Shown piece by piece: positions 22,601-31,660 of a stretch of 64,000 nt of DNA. The DNA comes from Closterium sp. Naga37s-1 (Eukaryota > Streptophyta > Zygnematophyceae > Desmidiales > Closteriaceae), in NCBI GenBank assembly GCA_947471745.1, contig CANJKZ010000932.1:124001-188000 (forward strand). Reading direction: 5' to 3'. The notes beneath the pieces were generated by a model. It worked only from the letters and a program-made list of their open reading frames with translations. It was not told the origin of the DNA and searched no databases. Numbering within the stretch: the first letter of the stretch is position 1; every line of letters starts with the position of its first letter. A program made the position numbers and the translations under genes.

Positions 22601-25595
22601 CCCTCAGGGTCCTGCCCCTTCAGGTGTGTCCCAGGTAGACGCAGTCGAGCCTGTCGAGGTTACTGGTGACTCTGGTGCTGCTGAGGGTGCTGAGCCTGGG
22701 GGTGCTGACTCTGGGGGTGCTGAGCGTGTGGGTGCTACGCCTGGGGGTGCTGAGCCTGAGGGTGCTACTACTGGGGGTCCTGAGCCTGGGGGTGCTGAGC
22801 CTGGGGGTGCTACTACTGGGGGTGCTGAGCCTGGGGGTGCTGAGCCTGCGGGTGCTACGCCTGGGGGTGCTGAGCCTGGGGGTGCCACGCCTGGAGGTGC
22901 TGAGCTTGGGGGTGCGGAGCCTGAGGGAGCTGGGCCTGCTCGTGTGGCGTCTGGCGGTGCTGAGCCTGGAGGTTCTCCGGGTGCTTCGTCTCGGCGGGAG
23001 CCACTCTCTCCACAGGAGCTGCGCGAGTGGTTTGCCCGGCGCTGGAGGCGTGCTGCTGGAGCTGGAGGTTCGTCGGCTGCTGAGGGTGCTGGTGCCGCGG
23101 GTCCCGGAGGTGCTCGTACTGGGAGTACTGGAGCTGCTGGGCCTGCGGGTACGACTGGAGCTGGAGCTGCTGAGGGTGTTGGCGCTGAGGCTACTGCTGT
23201 CGGTCCTGGAGGCGGTCCTGCTGGGGGTGCTACTGGTGCTGCTGGAGGTACTGGAGCTGGAGGTGCTGCTCGCGCTGGTACTGCCGCTGGGGGTACTGGT
23301 GCTGTCCCTGCTGTGTCTGGAGTCGCCGCGCGGCCTAGGCCGTACTTCGTTCCGCTCCTTCAGCAGGTTCTTGGTCTCCCGCCTTCTACTGGTCCTCCTC
23401 CTCCCTTAGAGTGTCCACAGCCTGTCCCGTCACAGTTACAGTTACAGCCGGCCTCCCCACTGCCCGCTCCTTCTCCCTACACTGGTCCTACTGGAGGTCT
23501 TGCTGAGCGTCGTGAGCCTGCGTCTCGCCCTGCGTCGCCTGTCCGTGCTGCTCGCACTAGTGGTCGTGGTTCGCGTCAGCGTCCTCCTCCTGTCCCTGGC
23601 ACGCACCGGATGTCTCTGCGTCCGTCCACTGCTCCTCTGCGTGCCCCTTTGCCTTCTCCTCCTGAGTCCTCTCTTCCTGCTCTTCCTGACCCGGAGTCGG
23701 ACTCTCTTCATGCTGCCAGTCCTACTGTCACGCGTCTCCTTGCTACTGTTGTCACTGACCCTTCCTTTGAGTCCACTGCTGCGTCTGCCCTAGTTACTGA
23801 GCTCGTCGACTTTGCTGCTCGCTGTCGTCTAGACTACGCTGCTAGTCTTGTTGCTGAGTCTGAGTCTGTCTGTCCTCCGTCCGTCGGGGGTGAGTGTGCC
23901 CTTGGCACGGACGTCCTTGAGGACAGGCAGGAGGAGTTCCAGTGTTTGGCTGCTGCTTCACCTCATCTCGTGTCCGTACTGCTTACCCCTGAGGGAGACC
24001 CGGATGCACTTGACATCCCGACTCCGCGCTCTTACGCGGAGGCGATAGAGGGTCCCTACTCCTCTCACTGGCAGGCAGCTATGGACGCAGAGATGGCTTC
24101 CTGGAAGTCCACAGGCACCTACGTTGACGAGGTTCCCCCGCCTGGGGCGAACATCGTCAGTGGCATGTGGATTTTCAGGGTGAAGCGGCCGCCGGGTTCT
24201 CCGCCTGTCTTCAAGGCGCGTTACGTGGCTCGTGGCTTCAGTCAGCGGCAGGGAGTTGACTACTTTCAGACCTTCTCTCCCACCCCGAAGATGACCACTC
24301 TTCGGGTACTGCTGCACATTGCTGCTCACCGCGACTACGAGCTGCACTCTCTTGACTTCAGCACTGCTTTCTTGCAGGGCAGCCTGCACGAGGAGATCTG
24401 GCTGCGTCGCCCACCTGGCTTCACTGGGTCGTTTCCTCCTGGCACCCAGTGGAGCCTCCGGCGGCCAGTCTACGGTCTCCGCCAGGCACCGCGTGAGTGG
24501 CACGACACACTGAGGACTACACTTGCGGCTCTTGGGTTTGCTCCCTCTACTGCCGACCCGTCGCTATTTCTGCGCACCGACACTTCTCTGCCGCCGTTCT
24601 ACATCCTCGTGTACGTCGACGACTTGGTCTTCGCCACAGCTGACACTGCTGGACTCGCCCACGTGAAGTCCGAGCTGCAGAAGAGACACACGTGCACAGA
24701 CCTGGGTGAACTGCGCAGCTACCTTGGCTTGCAGATCACCCGGGACAGAGCACGCCGCACCATTACCCTGACTCAGTCACACATGGTGCAGCAGGTCCTT
24801 CAGCGCTTCGGCTTCACGTACTCCTCGCCTCAGGCCACTCCTCTGCCTACTCGTCACTCGCTCTCAGCTCTGCCTTCGGATGAGTCCGTAGAGTCGAGTG
24901 GCCCGTACCCAGAGCTTGTTGGCTGCCTCATGTACCTGATGACCTGCACTCGACCTGACCTTGCATACCCTCTTAGCATTCTTGCACGCTATGTTGCTCC
25001 TGGGAGACACAGACCGGAGCACATGGCTGCAGCGAAGAGGGTGTTGCGCTACTTGTGCAGTACGTCGGGCATGGGGCTTGTGCTTGGAGGGCAGAGTCCA
25101 GTGGTCCTCACTGGGCACGCAGACGCTTCTTGGGCTGACGACCAGGCTACGCAGCGGTCGTCACAGGGTTACACCTTCAGCCTTGGTTCCGGCTCTGTTT
25201 CGTGGCGGGCTACCCGCTCGTCTTCTGTTCTCGGCTCCAGTTGTGAGGCTGAGATCTACGCCGGGGCCATGGCTGCACAGGAGCTTCGCTGGCTCACCTA
25301 CCTGCTGACTGACCTCGGAGAGCCGCCTCGTTCTCCTCCAGTACTGTACGTAGACAACAAGGCCATGCTGGCCTTGTGTCGAGAGCAGAGACTGGAGCAC
25401 AGAACGAAGCACATTGCTCTCCGCTACTTCCTTGCTCGTGAGCTACAGCAGCGTGGTCAGCTGCGGCTTGCGTACGTGGCCTCTGAGGCCAACACTGCTG
25501 ATATCTTCACCAAGGCACTTGCGCCTTGTGATCATCAGCGCTTCTGTACTCAGCTGGGTCTTGTGCCTACCTTGCCTCACTTGCTCACCCCTTGA
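19644..25595 (+). CDS. gag-pol: Gag-Pol polyprotein of copia element A (1983 aa, intact)
   Basis: One frame from ATG 19644 to TGA 25595. Gag capsid-like region, residues 1-230; poly-Gly tract about 265-331; poly-Gln about 345-355; a cysteine/histidine motif C378-X13-C392-X3-H396-X4-C401 in place of the usual knuckle. Aspartic protease LDSGAS with D506. GAG-pre-integrase WHHRLGHPS (661) to CVPC (700). Integrase catalytic triad D730, D799, E835 (35 residues between the last two). A Gly/Ala/Glu/Pro repeat linker, about 1005-1260. Reverse transcriptase about 1470-1720, with D1571 and YVDD at 1657-1660. RNase H with D1827, E1870 and D1904. Every catalytic residue I expect is present, so the protein should be able to copy and integrate the element. 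Gag and Pol share one frame, so any Gag excess must come from processing or splicing. Confidence 0.95.
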   Translation: MATPSVLAFDAEGRAIDFDVWIDDLQLFLQCDRADGLSLFDLTSGASPAPTADADATVRSQWATRDAAARLAVRRHLPTSERAHFSQYKSAQTLYDAVVARYSSPATAALSRLMLPYLFPDLAAFPTVADLITHLRTSDTRYRAALPAEFCAKNPPPMYITLYYIVTRLPDSLRVVRDHLLSVCPTTLTVDLLEKSLLAAEKSIVAVGASRGDPRTPIFEGCSPSPLLPSVASAAAADLVGLESVGAASTPSGRRRPGKGKGGRGTGGASGGGGGGGGGSGGGGDGGGGGGGGGGVGGGGGGGGGGGGGGGSGGGGGGGGGGGGGGAGRGGAAQRVGSGGGQRQQQQQQQQRTRDIPPPQQLRQWYAARQRGGGIGPCTYVLRTGDRAGDQCGGAHSTQRCFGRLTDAWRHQFPEATEIPRWGELSRAGVAVFDLDFDAILAAMYTVTISDEGDCYRCFPPDPGIETAALGASEAAALGASAPSGAGESALSGSASASASHTFTLDSGASRSFFRDRTTLTPLGRPVAVSLADPSGGPVLAHFSTVLPCPAAPSGTLSGLYLPSFSTNLVSGADLQDAGVHQFTPASQRVTHCTDARTGRHLATFTRRPGSSLYTLTTASPPVTASGQVAASGQVFAAASRSGPESAPCSCRLLSHETLLWHHRLGHPSLLRLRGMASRVLVSGLPRSLPPLPPGPGPTCVPCVEGRQRAAPHSSQFPPTEAPLQTLHMDVWGLARVRGQGHERYFLLVVDDYSRYTTVFPLRSKGDVTEVLIDWIRAARLQLRQSFGSDFPVLRLHSDRGGEFSSGLLRAYCRARGIRQTFTLPDSPQQNGIAERRIGMVMDVARTSMMHAAAPHFLWPFAVRYAAHQINLHPRVSMPETSPALLWTGKVGDASAFRVWGSRAFVRDLSADKLSPRAAPCVFLGFPPDAPGWQFYHPTSRRVLSSQDVTFDESVPYYRLFPYRTPSLPPPPLFLVPGPPPVDPLPPQGPAPSGVSQVDAVEPVEVTGDSGAAEGAEPGGADSGGAERVGATPGGAEPEGATTGGPEPGGAEPGGATTGGAEPGGAEPAGATPGGAEPGGATPGGAELGGAEPEGAGPARVASGGAEPGGSPGASSRREPLSPQELREWFARRWRRAAGAGGSSAAEGAGAAGPGGARTGSTGAAGPAGTTGAGAAEGVGAEATAVGPGGGPAGGATGAAGGTGAGGAARAGTAAGGTGAVPAVSGVAARPRPYFVPLLQQVLGLPPSTGPPPPLECPQPVPSQLQLQPASPLPAPSPYTGPTGGLAERREPASRPASPVRAARTSGRGSRQRPPPVPGTHRMSLRPSTAPLRAPLPSPPESSLPALPDPESDSLHAASPTVTRLLATVVTDPSFESTAASALVTELVDFAARCRLDYAASLVAESESVCPPSVGGECALGTDVLEDRQEEFQCLAAASPHLVSVLLTPEGDPDALDIPTPRSYAEAIEGPYSSHWQAAMDAEMASWKSTGTYVDEVPPPGANIVSGMWIFRVKRPPGSPPVFKARYVARGFSQRQGVDYFQTFSPTPKMTTLRVLLHIAAHRDYELHSLDFSTAFLQGSLHEEIWLRRPPGFTGSFPPGTQWSLRRPVYGLRQAPREWHDTLRTTLAALGFAPSTADPSLFLRTDTSLPPFYILVYVDDLVFATADTAGLAHVKSELQKRHTCTDLGELRSYLGLQITRDRARRTITLTQSHMVQQVLQRFGFTYSSPQATPLPTRHSLSALPSDESVESSGPYPELVGCLMYLMTCTRPDLAYPLSILARYVAPGRHRPEHMAAAKRVLRYLCSTSGMGLVLGGQSPVVLTGHADASWADDQATQRSSQGYTFSLGSGSVSWRATRSSSVLGSSCEAEIYAGAMAAQELRWLTYLLTDLGEPPRSPPVLYVDNKAMLALCREQRLEHRTKHIALRYFLARELQQRGQLRLAYVASEANTADIFTKALAPCDHQRFCTQLGLVPTLPHLLTP

Positions 25596-25802
25596 CCTTG
25601 TTTGTACTGTTGCATATATATATACACCTGCTCTTGCTTGTCTAGCCTTATATATATATGTAATCCTGCATGTGAACTGGCCTTGTGGCCTTGAACTTGT
25701 GCTCGGAATGTGTGGTGACTTTGTGATCCACCCTGAGCTTGTTTTGCTTTGCTTGACTGGTCTTGTGACCCCTTGTTCTCCCCCACTTTGCCTATGGGGG
25801 TG
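25596..25802 (+). promoter_or_regulatory. 3' non-coding block and polypurine-tract hairpin of A
   Basis: The stop codon is followed by an AT repeat, then from 25666 a block shared with C, D and G. It ends CCCCCA (25780-25785), loop CTTTGCCTA, TGGGGG (25795-25800), TG, then the LTR. The perfect 6-bp stem includes the polypurine tract. Confidence 0.65.
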
Positions 25803-25929
25803 TGTCAGATTTATATGACATAGCTACTGTAGGCTATACTGGGGTAGCACATATGGGGTACAGTTTTCCTAGGGTTTGCATTTTGTACCCAACTTTCCCC
25901 TTAGTCATTTCATTCCTCGTTTCTTCTCA
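25803..25929 (+). repeat. 3' LTR of element A
   Basis: 127 bp, same ends as the 5' copy, followed by the duplicated CCAGC. Confidence 0.95.
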
Positions 25930-25934
25930 CCAGC

Positions 25935-26833
25935 GTGGCTCCGTCAGCTTTATGCCACACCCGCAGCCTGCACCTGGACAAGAGAAGTCACTGGACGCAC
26001 TTCAAGTTCAGTCGCAGTTCGCGCACGTCTTAAAACTGCAAACGACAAGGCTTTTCGACGGAAAGGACTTCTTTACCTGGTCATTCGAGTTCGAGCTAAT
26101 GATGGAAGGCGCGCAGATCCTTGGCTTCTTCGATGGGTCCCTGCCATATCCAACACACGGCACACAGTACGACAAGCAGCAGTACACATATCAGTCAATA
26201 ATGGCGTGCACAATACTACTGAGAAACATCACTCCGAATCAGCAGCAGAATATACGGTCTTACCGGGGATACGGCAACTCTGCAGAGCTCGCGTACAACC
26301 ACCTGAAGAACCTGTATCAAGCAACAGACAGCGTCAATCAAAGTCGGTTAATGGCACAACTGACAACAGTCGAAATGAAACCGGGCGAAAAAGGGATGGC
26401 GTATATCAGCCGTTGTCGCGAATTGCGCGACAAACTCCTTCGATGCGGAGGGTCGATTTCAGAAGACGCCTTCGTCACAGTCATCATTGGTGGCCTCGGT
26501 TCTCAGTGGCGCTCCACTCGCGCCATACTCCGAGCCCACGGAAAAATATCAGAAGCAGCACTCTGCGCCGAGATCCACGCTGAGCAGCAAGATATGGACC
26601 TGCAAGAAGAACGACACAAGAGGAAGGCATCAATGCCCGAATTTGCATTCCACACTCAACGGCGTTACAACAACAACAACTATCGCATCAACCGAAACCA
26701 GTACCTCCGTTCTGTCACCTTTGCAAGACGCCAGGTCACCCCCGTACACACTGCCCAAACCCGCCACTTCGCCCTTCAAGCAGTCAAGTCGCCTCAACAC
26801 AACCGAATCCGACCTCTCAAGTACAAGGCTTAA
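25935..26833 (+). pseudogene. gag: Gag of element B, second segment
   Basis: Continues the frame from 18531 with a retrotransposon Gag core of the UBN2 type (LFDGKDFFTWSFEFELMM ... GYGNSAELAYNHLKNLY ... MAYISRCRELRDKLL). It runs to a TAA at 26831. The zinc knuckle (CHLCKTPGHPRTHC, 26713-26754) is not in this frame but in the one used by Pol, so a frame change lies between about 26600 and 26713, beside an AAC repeat. A decay frameshift is likelier than a programmed one, but the sequence alone cannot decide. Confidence 0.8.
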
Positions 26834-26883
26834 CAACATCGACGGGACAACCTGCGCAAGGAACAAGAAACATCGTCAGTTGC

Positions 26884-29800
26884 ATGGCACGACTGACCGA
26901 CTCCTGCATCACAGAGTTACCACCACATTACTCACCGGAAGCGCAACTCGACAACAGCACGCCTCGCCGCGAGTCACTTCAACCAAATCCGACGTATGCA
27001 GCCATCGCTCAAAGCGAGCCGTCCGGAAAAGATACGTGGTTCTTAGACAGCTGCTGCGGACAGCATATGTGCTCTTCAGGACGCTTTGTTCAACGTGAAC
27101 ACCAACTTCAACGCGAGGTCGTCATCACCGTCGCCAACAATCAGAATCTGCGCACACGACGACAAGGCGTAGTGCAACTTCAGTCACGAGAAACAAACGT
27201 CATAGTGCAGATGTCGAAGGTTTTAATAGCAGAAGGGCTCGGTTACAACCTACTGAGCATCAGTCAACTGATGGCGAAGGGCATCCACCTCGAAGCAAAT
27301 AGCACCACTCAGGAGTTCAAGTTATACCACGGGAAGGGCGGTCTCTACATCGGGAAAGCGGTCCTGAAAAACAACGTCTTCGTCCTCGACTTCGTCCCAG
27401 ATCTTGGCACTGCTGACAGCGACGGGATTGTCACTTTCACCTCCTGGACACATCCACCGGATCTCGACCCCAACTTTAGTCCAGAAGGCTTCTGGTACTC
27501 GCACACCATCCCTGAGGCAGAACGACCAAGAGCATTAGCAACAATTCAACACTCGGCAGCAGCAGAACCAACACCGGCAGAAGCAGAGACAACACCGGCA
27601 GCAGCAGAGACAACATCGACAGCAGCAGAAACAACGGCAGCAACAACGGCAACATCGACACCAATCGCTGGTCCTTCAACTGCATCGACTCCAATCGACA
27701 ACACTCCAATCAACGACACTCCACCGACTCCTGCGCAGCAGCTTAACCCAACACCACGAGAAGTACATCGAAGCGCAAACTTCACCGCAAGCTTCTATTC
27801 CAACTCTGATTTGTACCGTCGCTCACCCGGACATCGAGCTAGCGAAGACATCTGGCACGCACGAATGGGACATCCAAGCAACACGGTGTTAAACAACACA
27901 ATCAGAGCAGGAGTACTCGACAAAGATTCACTGCTCCTAACCGATGGAAGCGAACTTCAACGAGCGCGTGGAATGTGCTTTACCTGCCCCGAAGCTGACT
28001 TACCACATCGGCCATTCGCTTCTCACCACAACCCCAGCGCACCAACTTACGCACCACTTGAGAAAGTGTACAGCGATATCCTGTACAATCGCGAACCTGG
28101 ACAAGGAGCATACAGCTACACCATCACATTCATCGAAGCCGCTACGCGTTACGTTTGGCACCTTAATCTTCCAAGCAAGGACATGGCTTTCGAGGCCTTC
28201 GTCGCTTGGCTCCCAGTAGCAGAACGAGAATCAGGCGTGAAACTAAAAGGCTTTCAGTCAGACGGAGGAGGAGAATACACCTCATAGAGGTTCAAGCAGT
28301 TCTTGGCAGAAAGAGGAATCAAGAGGTTCATCTCGCTTCCCTACGCCCATCAACAGCAAGGCGTGGCAGAACGGATGAATTGAACTCTCCAGAACACCAT
28401 GCGCAAATTACTGCATGGCATGCGACTGCCCAATCACCAATGGCCTGAGGCGATGGACCACGCTGTCATGCTGCACAACTTGCTTTCGTCGTCATCACTA
28501 CCGAACAACACATCACCGCATCTGCTGTGGACAGGAAAACAGGGCAGCACAAAAATGTTAAGAGTTTTCGGCTGCATGGTACAGTACCGACCCCCATCTG
28601 CACGAGCCGGCCGATTTTCCCAACGCGCACAGTGGGGACTACACCTGGGCATCGAAAGAAATTACAACGCGTGGAAGATTTTCGACGTCCACTCCAAAGA
28701 AACAGTAGCAGCACGTGATGTCATTTTCTACGAACGACTCACCCTTCCGACGTATCTTGCCAACCTGGAAGAAGATCGCGACCCCACAGGTGGCTTCCGT
28801 GGTGACCGAGCCTTCGCCTCGGCAGCAGACGAAGCTGACTGGGACGAGTAGAACGTGGATGAAGCCTCGGAGGAAGCCGGACCTCTCCCTTATTGCTCCG
28901 TCGACGCCCCAATGGATGACGAAAATCCTCGCGAAAGCGCCAACGCCGAAGTATTTTACCACTTCGCCGACAACGGTTACGTTACACCTGCAGAAGTCAA
29001 CACCAACGAAGCAGAACGCATAGGGCCCAACTTCTTACCTGACCCAGAAGCAGGTGACGAAGCAGCTTATCCCGCAGACACAACTCTCCCCCGCTACACA
29101 CAGAGTGGTCTCCAGATACTCGGCCTCGTCACCGCGGTCCACGGCACGGAGATTCCTAAGGAGCCTGCCACAGTTCAGCAGGCTCTGGGGGGGGAGCATA
29201 GGGAAAAATGGCGTGAAGCCATGGACAAGGAACTGAAAGCACTGGAGGAACGCAATACATGGAAAGTTGTCCCTATCGGCATGGCACGAAACAAGACAAT
29301 ACTCACCGGGAAGTGGGTCTTCCGTGTGAAGACAAAGGCAGACGGCACCATCGACAATTTTAAAGCGCGCTGGGTCGTACGCGGCTTCGACCAAGAACAT
29401 GGACGCGACTTCACCGAGACATTCGCCCCGGTCAGCCGACACACCTCACTACGAATTCTCCTCGCGATCGCCGCTATGAAGAAAAAGAAACTGCGGCAAA
29501 TCGACGTCGCCAATGCATTCCTCTACGCACCTGTTGATGCCGAAATCTTCGTTGAACTCCCACACGGCTCCCATGGAGAACCTAATCACGTCTGTCAGCT
29601 GCTGAAGTCATTGTACGGCATCAAACAGGCCCCGAGACTGTGGCAGCAGTACCTACACGCTCGACTTACTCGCATCGGATTCCGACAGCTACCGCACGAC
29701 CAAGGCATGTACCGGCTCACAAAAGGCGACGACTATATTCTACTAATCGTCTACGTAGACGATCTACTCTACATCGGGTCGACCGACAACGTCACTACCT

Positions 29801-30756
29801 GGTTCGAAGGGGAGTTACAGAAAGACCTCACGCTCACAGTCTCATCTACCGTCACGCAGTACCTCGGCCTCAACATCCAGGAAGAAGAAGGCGCGATCAA
29901 CCTCAACGCCGCAAAATACGCCGACACTATCGCCAAACGCTTCGCATTCACACCGACCACCATCTCTACGCCATACCGCTACACGGCAGGAAATAACAAG
30001 GCAGGATCCGCTCCACTAAAGCCCGCCGGCATACGCGACTACCAGAGAAAGCTGGGATGTCTCCTCTTCGCAGCTGTCACTTGCCGTCCGGACCTATCGT
30101 ACTCCGCAAGTCAGCTCGCAACCTACCTCAAGAAACCTGAAATAGACCACATGGCGGAACTTGACCGTGCTCTCCACTACTTCGTCAGCACTTCAGCCGT
30201 CGGTTTAACCTACCACAAGAACGGGACTACGACACCTAAACTAATCGGCTACGTCGACGCCGATCACACCGGCGACTCCGACAACAGACGCTCACGCACC
30301 GGCTACATCTATCGCCTCGAGCCTATCGGACCCATCTCCTGGCAGTCAAGCAAGCAGGAATTAATCGCTCTCTCTTCAGCTGAAGCTGAATATATTGCAC
30401 TCTGCTCAGCCACCAAGGAAGGACTATACCTTCGCGAACTTCTGGAGGAGGCGAAGCTGGCTCAGTTACCTATCTTCTCCTTGTTCTGCGACAACCAGTC
30501 GGCAATTCGCATAGCCAACAAAAACGGATTCGCGAACAGGACGAAGCATATCGCCCTGCGATATTTCTTCGTAAAGGACGAGATCGAAAAGGGGAGACTT
30601 GAGCTGTCTTACTGTCCCACGTCCGAGATGGCAGCTGATTACTTGACCAAGAAGCTCGGGAAGCAGAAGTTCGAGTACTGCATGCTGCTGACTGGACAAA
30701 GCCACGTCACCAGCAGCGACACTCCAAAAGCGAAGGGGAGTGTTGGAAACAATTGA
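26884..30756 (+). pseudogene. pol: Pol of element B: protease, integrase, reverse transcriptase, RNase H with three stops
   Basis: One frame from before 26884 to 30756, broken by TAG at 28285, TGA at 28381 and TAG at 28849. Domains in order: protease (WFLDSCCGQHM, about 27040; the usual DSG is DSC); GAG-pre-integrase (IWHARMGHPS ... CFTC, about 27850-27990); integrase core (YSDILYN, FQSDGGGEYTS, then GVAERMN just before the second stop); and an intact 633-codon RT/RNase H stretch from 28855 with IVYVDDLLYIG (about 29750) and DNQSAIRIANK (about 30490). The stop codon lies inside the 3' LTR. With three stops it is not functional, though RT/RNase H is well kept. Confidence 0.85.
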
Positions 30757-31186
30757 TTTAAGCGCCTCTGTCGTGTCGAAACACCAAGTCAGAAGCGAAG
30801 AAGAACATATCGAAGCATCAGCGAGTCAACCCTCGGAGGTTGAACAACTGCTGGAGGTTACGCGAAAGTCAAAGGTCAGCGACCTTTGACCTGACAAGTA
30901 CAGCGCGACAGCAAGGACAAACAACTGACTCGTTATTGAGCAGTTGCCCGAGTCGTCACTGTACCGAACCGCAACAGCAATGGTAAAACAGTTATTAGTT
31001 ATAACCCTTCATATTCCCTTGTATTCTTATAAAAGCTTGTATCTCTTTGCTATCAATCAATCTACTTTGCCCTCACATACCAGCGCAAGGTGGTTCACAA
31101 CCTTTCATTAAAACGCTTCCGCTATTACATTGTCCTACTCAGAATTTAGTCTTGTAAAGATCCTAAGGGCTTTTCTCAGCCCAACA
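30741..31186 (+). repeat. 3' LTR of element B
   Basis: 446 bp, TGTTGGAAAC...CAACA. Its first 16 bp also encode the last codons and stop of Pol. TATA box at 31028-31035. Confidence 0.9.
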
Positions 31187-31191
31187 TCTTT

Positions 31192-31382
31192 GCCTTATAT
31201 GTATTCACTATACTGCTTGTGCTATTATAGCACTGCATGTGAACTGGCCTTGTGACCGCTTTCTTGTGCTTGGACTGTGTGGTGATCTTGAGAACCACCC
31301 TGAGCTCTGCTTTGTTGCTTCTCTTGATTGGTCTTGTGACTGCTTCTTGTTCTTGCTGTTCCCCACTTGGCCTATGGGGGTG
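31192..31382 (+). promoter_or_regulatory. 3' non-coding block and polypurine-tract hairpin of C
   Basis: Matches the 3' blocks of A, D and G (CTGCATGTGAACTGGCC at about 31231). It ends with CCCCA (31361-31365), a 9-nt loop and TGGGGG (31375-31380), directly before the LTR. Confidence 0.6.
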
Positions 31383-31509
31383 TGTCAAAACATTCTATAT
31401 GCTTGTAGGCTGTAGTGGAGCACCCTCTAAGGGGTATGAACCTTTTAGGGTTAGGCATATGAACCAAACTCAACTTAGAGCAATTCATTCCGTTGTTCTA
31501 GTTTCGACA
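31383..31509 (+). repeat. 3' LTR of element C (about 127 bp)
   Basis: Starts TGTCAAAACATT after TATGGGGGTG and ends TTTCGACA. Same size class as the other short LTRs. It lies 151 bp beyond the stop of the YABBY gene. Confidence 0.7.
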
Positions 31510-31660
31510 AACAAGAGCACGGTATGGGGAATCGGCCAACCCATCTCTGAGGTATCACCCTGGCTTGTTCGTACATGTAGCACACAAATGAGAAATAAAC
31601 AAAACGGTACTGGTGGTGCTGCCCCCAAAACTGTGCCCTCGGTTGCTGGCACGTTCACAT
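31510..31660. other. Presumed 3' untranslated flank of the YABBY gene
   Basis: Between the LTR of C and the stop codon of the YABBY gene. No other coding feature is seen. The transcript end cannot be placed; AATAAA is not evident on the minus strand. Confidence 0.4.

Larger units (their letters stand above)
18532..25929 (+). mobile_element. Copia element A, structurally intact
   Basis: 7398 bp. LTRs of 127 bp at 18532-18658 and 25803-25929 differ at only two positions. The 5-bp duplication CCAGC flanks it (18527-18531, 25930-25934). Primer site TGGTATCGAGCAGG (18659-18672), repeat leader, one unbroken Gag-Pol frame, conserved 3' block and polypurine tract are all present. This is the youngest and only fully intact element in the window and a candidate for recent activity. 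It sits in gag of element B. Confidence 0.95.
17689..31186 (+). mobile_element. Copia element B, hosts A
   Basis: LTRs at 17689-18133 (445 bp) and 30741-31186 (446 bp) are nearly identical. TCTTT is duplicated at 17684-17688 and 31187-31191. The first LTR begins TATTGG where the 3' copy has TGTTGG, a probable point change of the terminal TG. Primer site TGGTATCAGAGC at 18134-18145; polypurine tract at 30725-30740. Element A (18532-25929 plus its duplicated CCAGC) interrupts gag. B differs from the GC-rich family: AT-richer LTRs with a TATA box and no repeat leader. Confidence 0.9.
15485..31509 (+). mobile_element. Copia element C, 5'-truncated, hosts B and A
   Basis: Only the 3' half survives: end of the integrase-RT linker, reverse transcriptase, RNase H, 3' non-coding block and 3' LTR. 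Element B lies in it (17689-31186), flanked by the TCTTT duplication at 17684-17688 and 31187-31191. The left end abuts the broken 3' LTR of E without an LTR, so a deletion or partial copy formed the junction. Confidence 0.8.
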
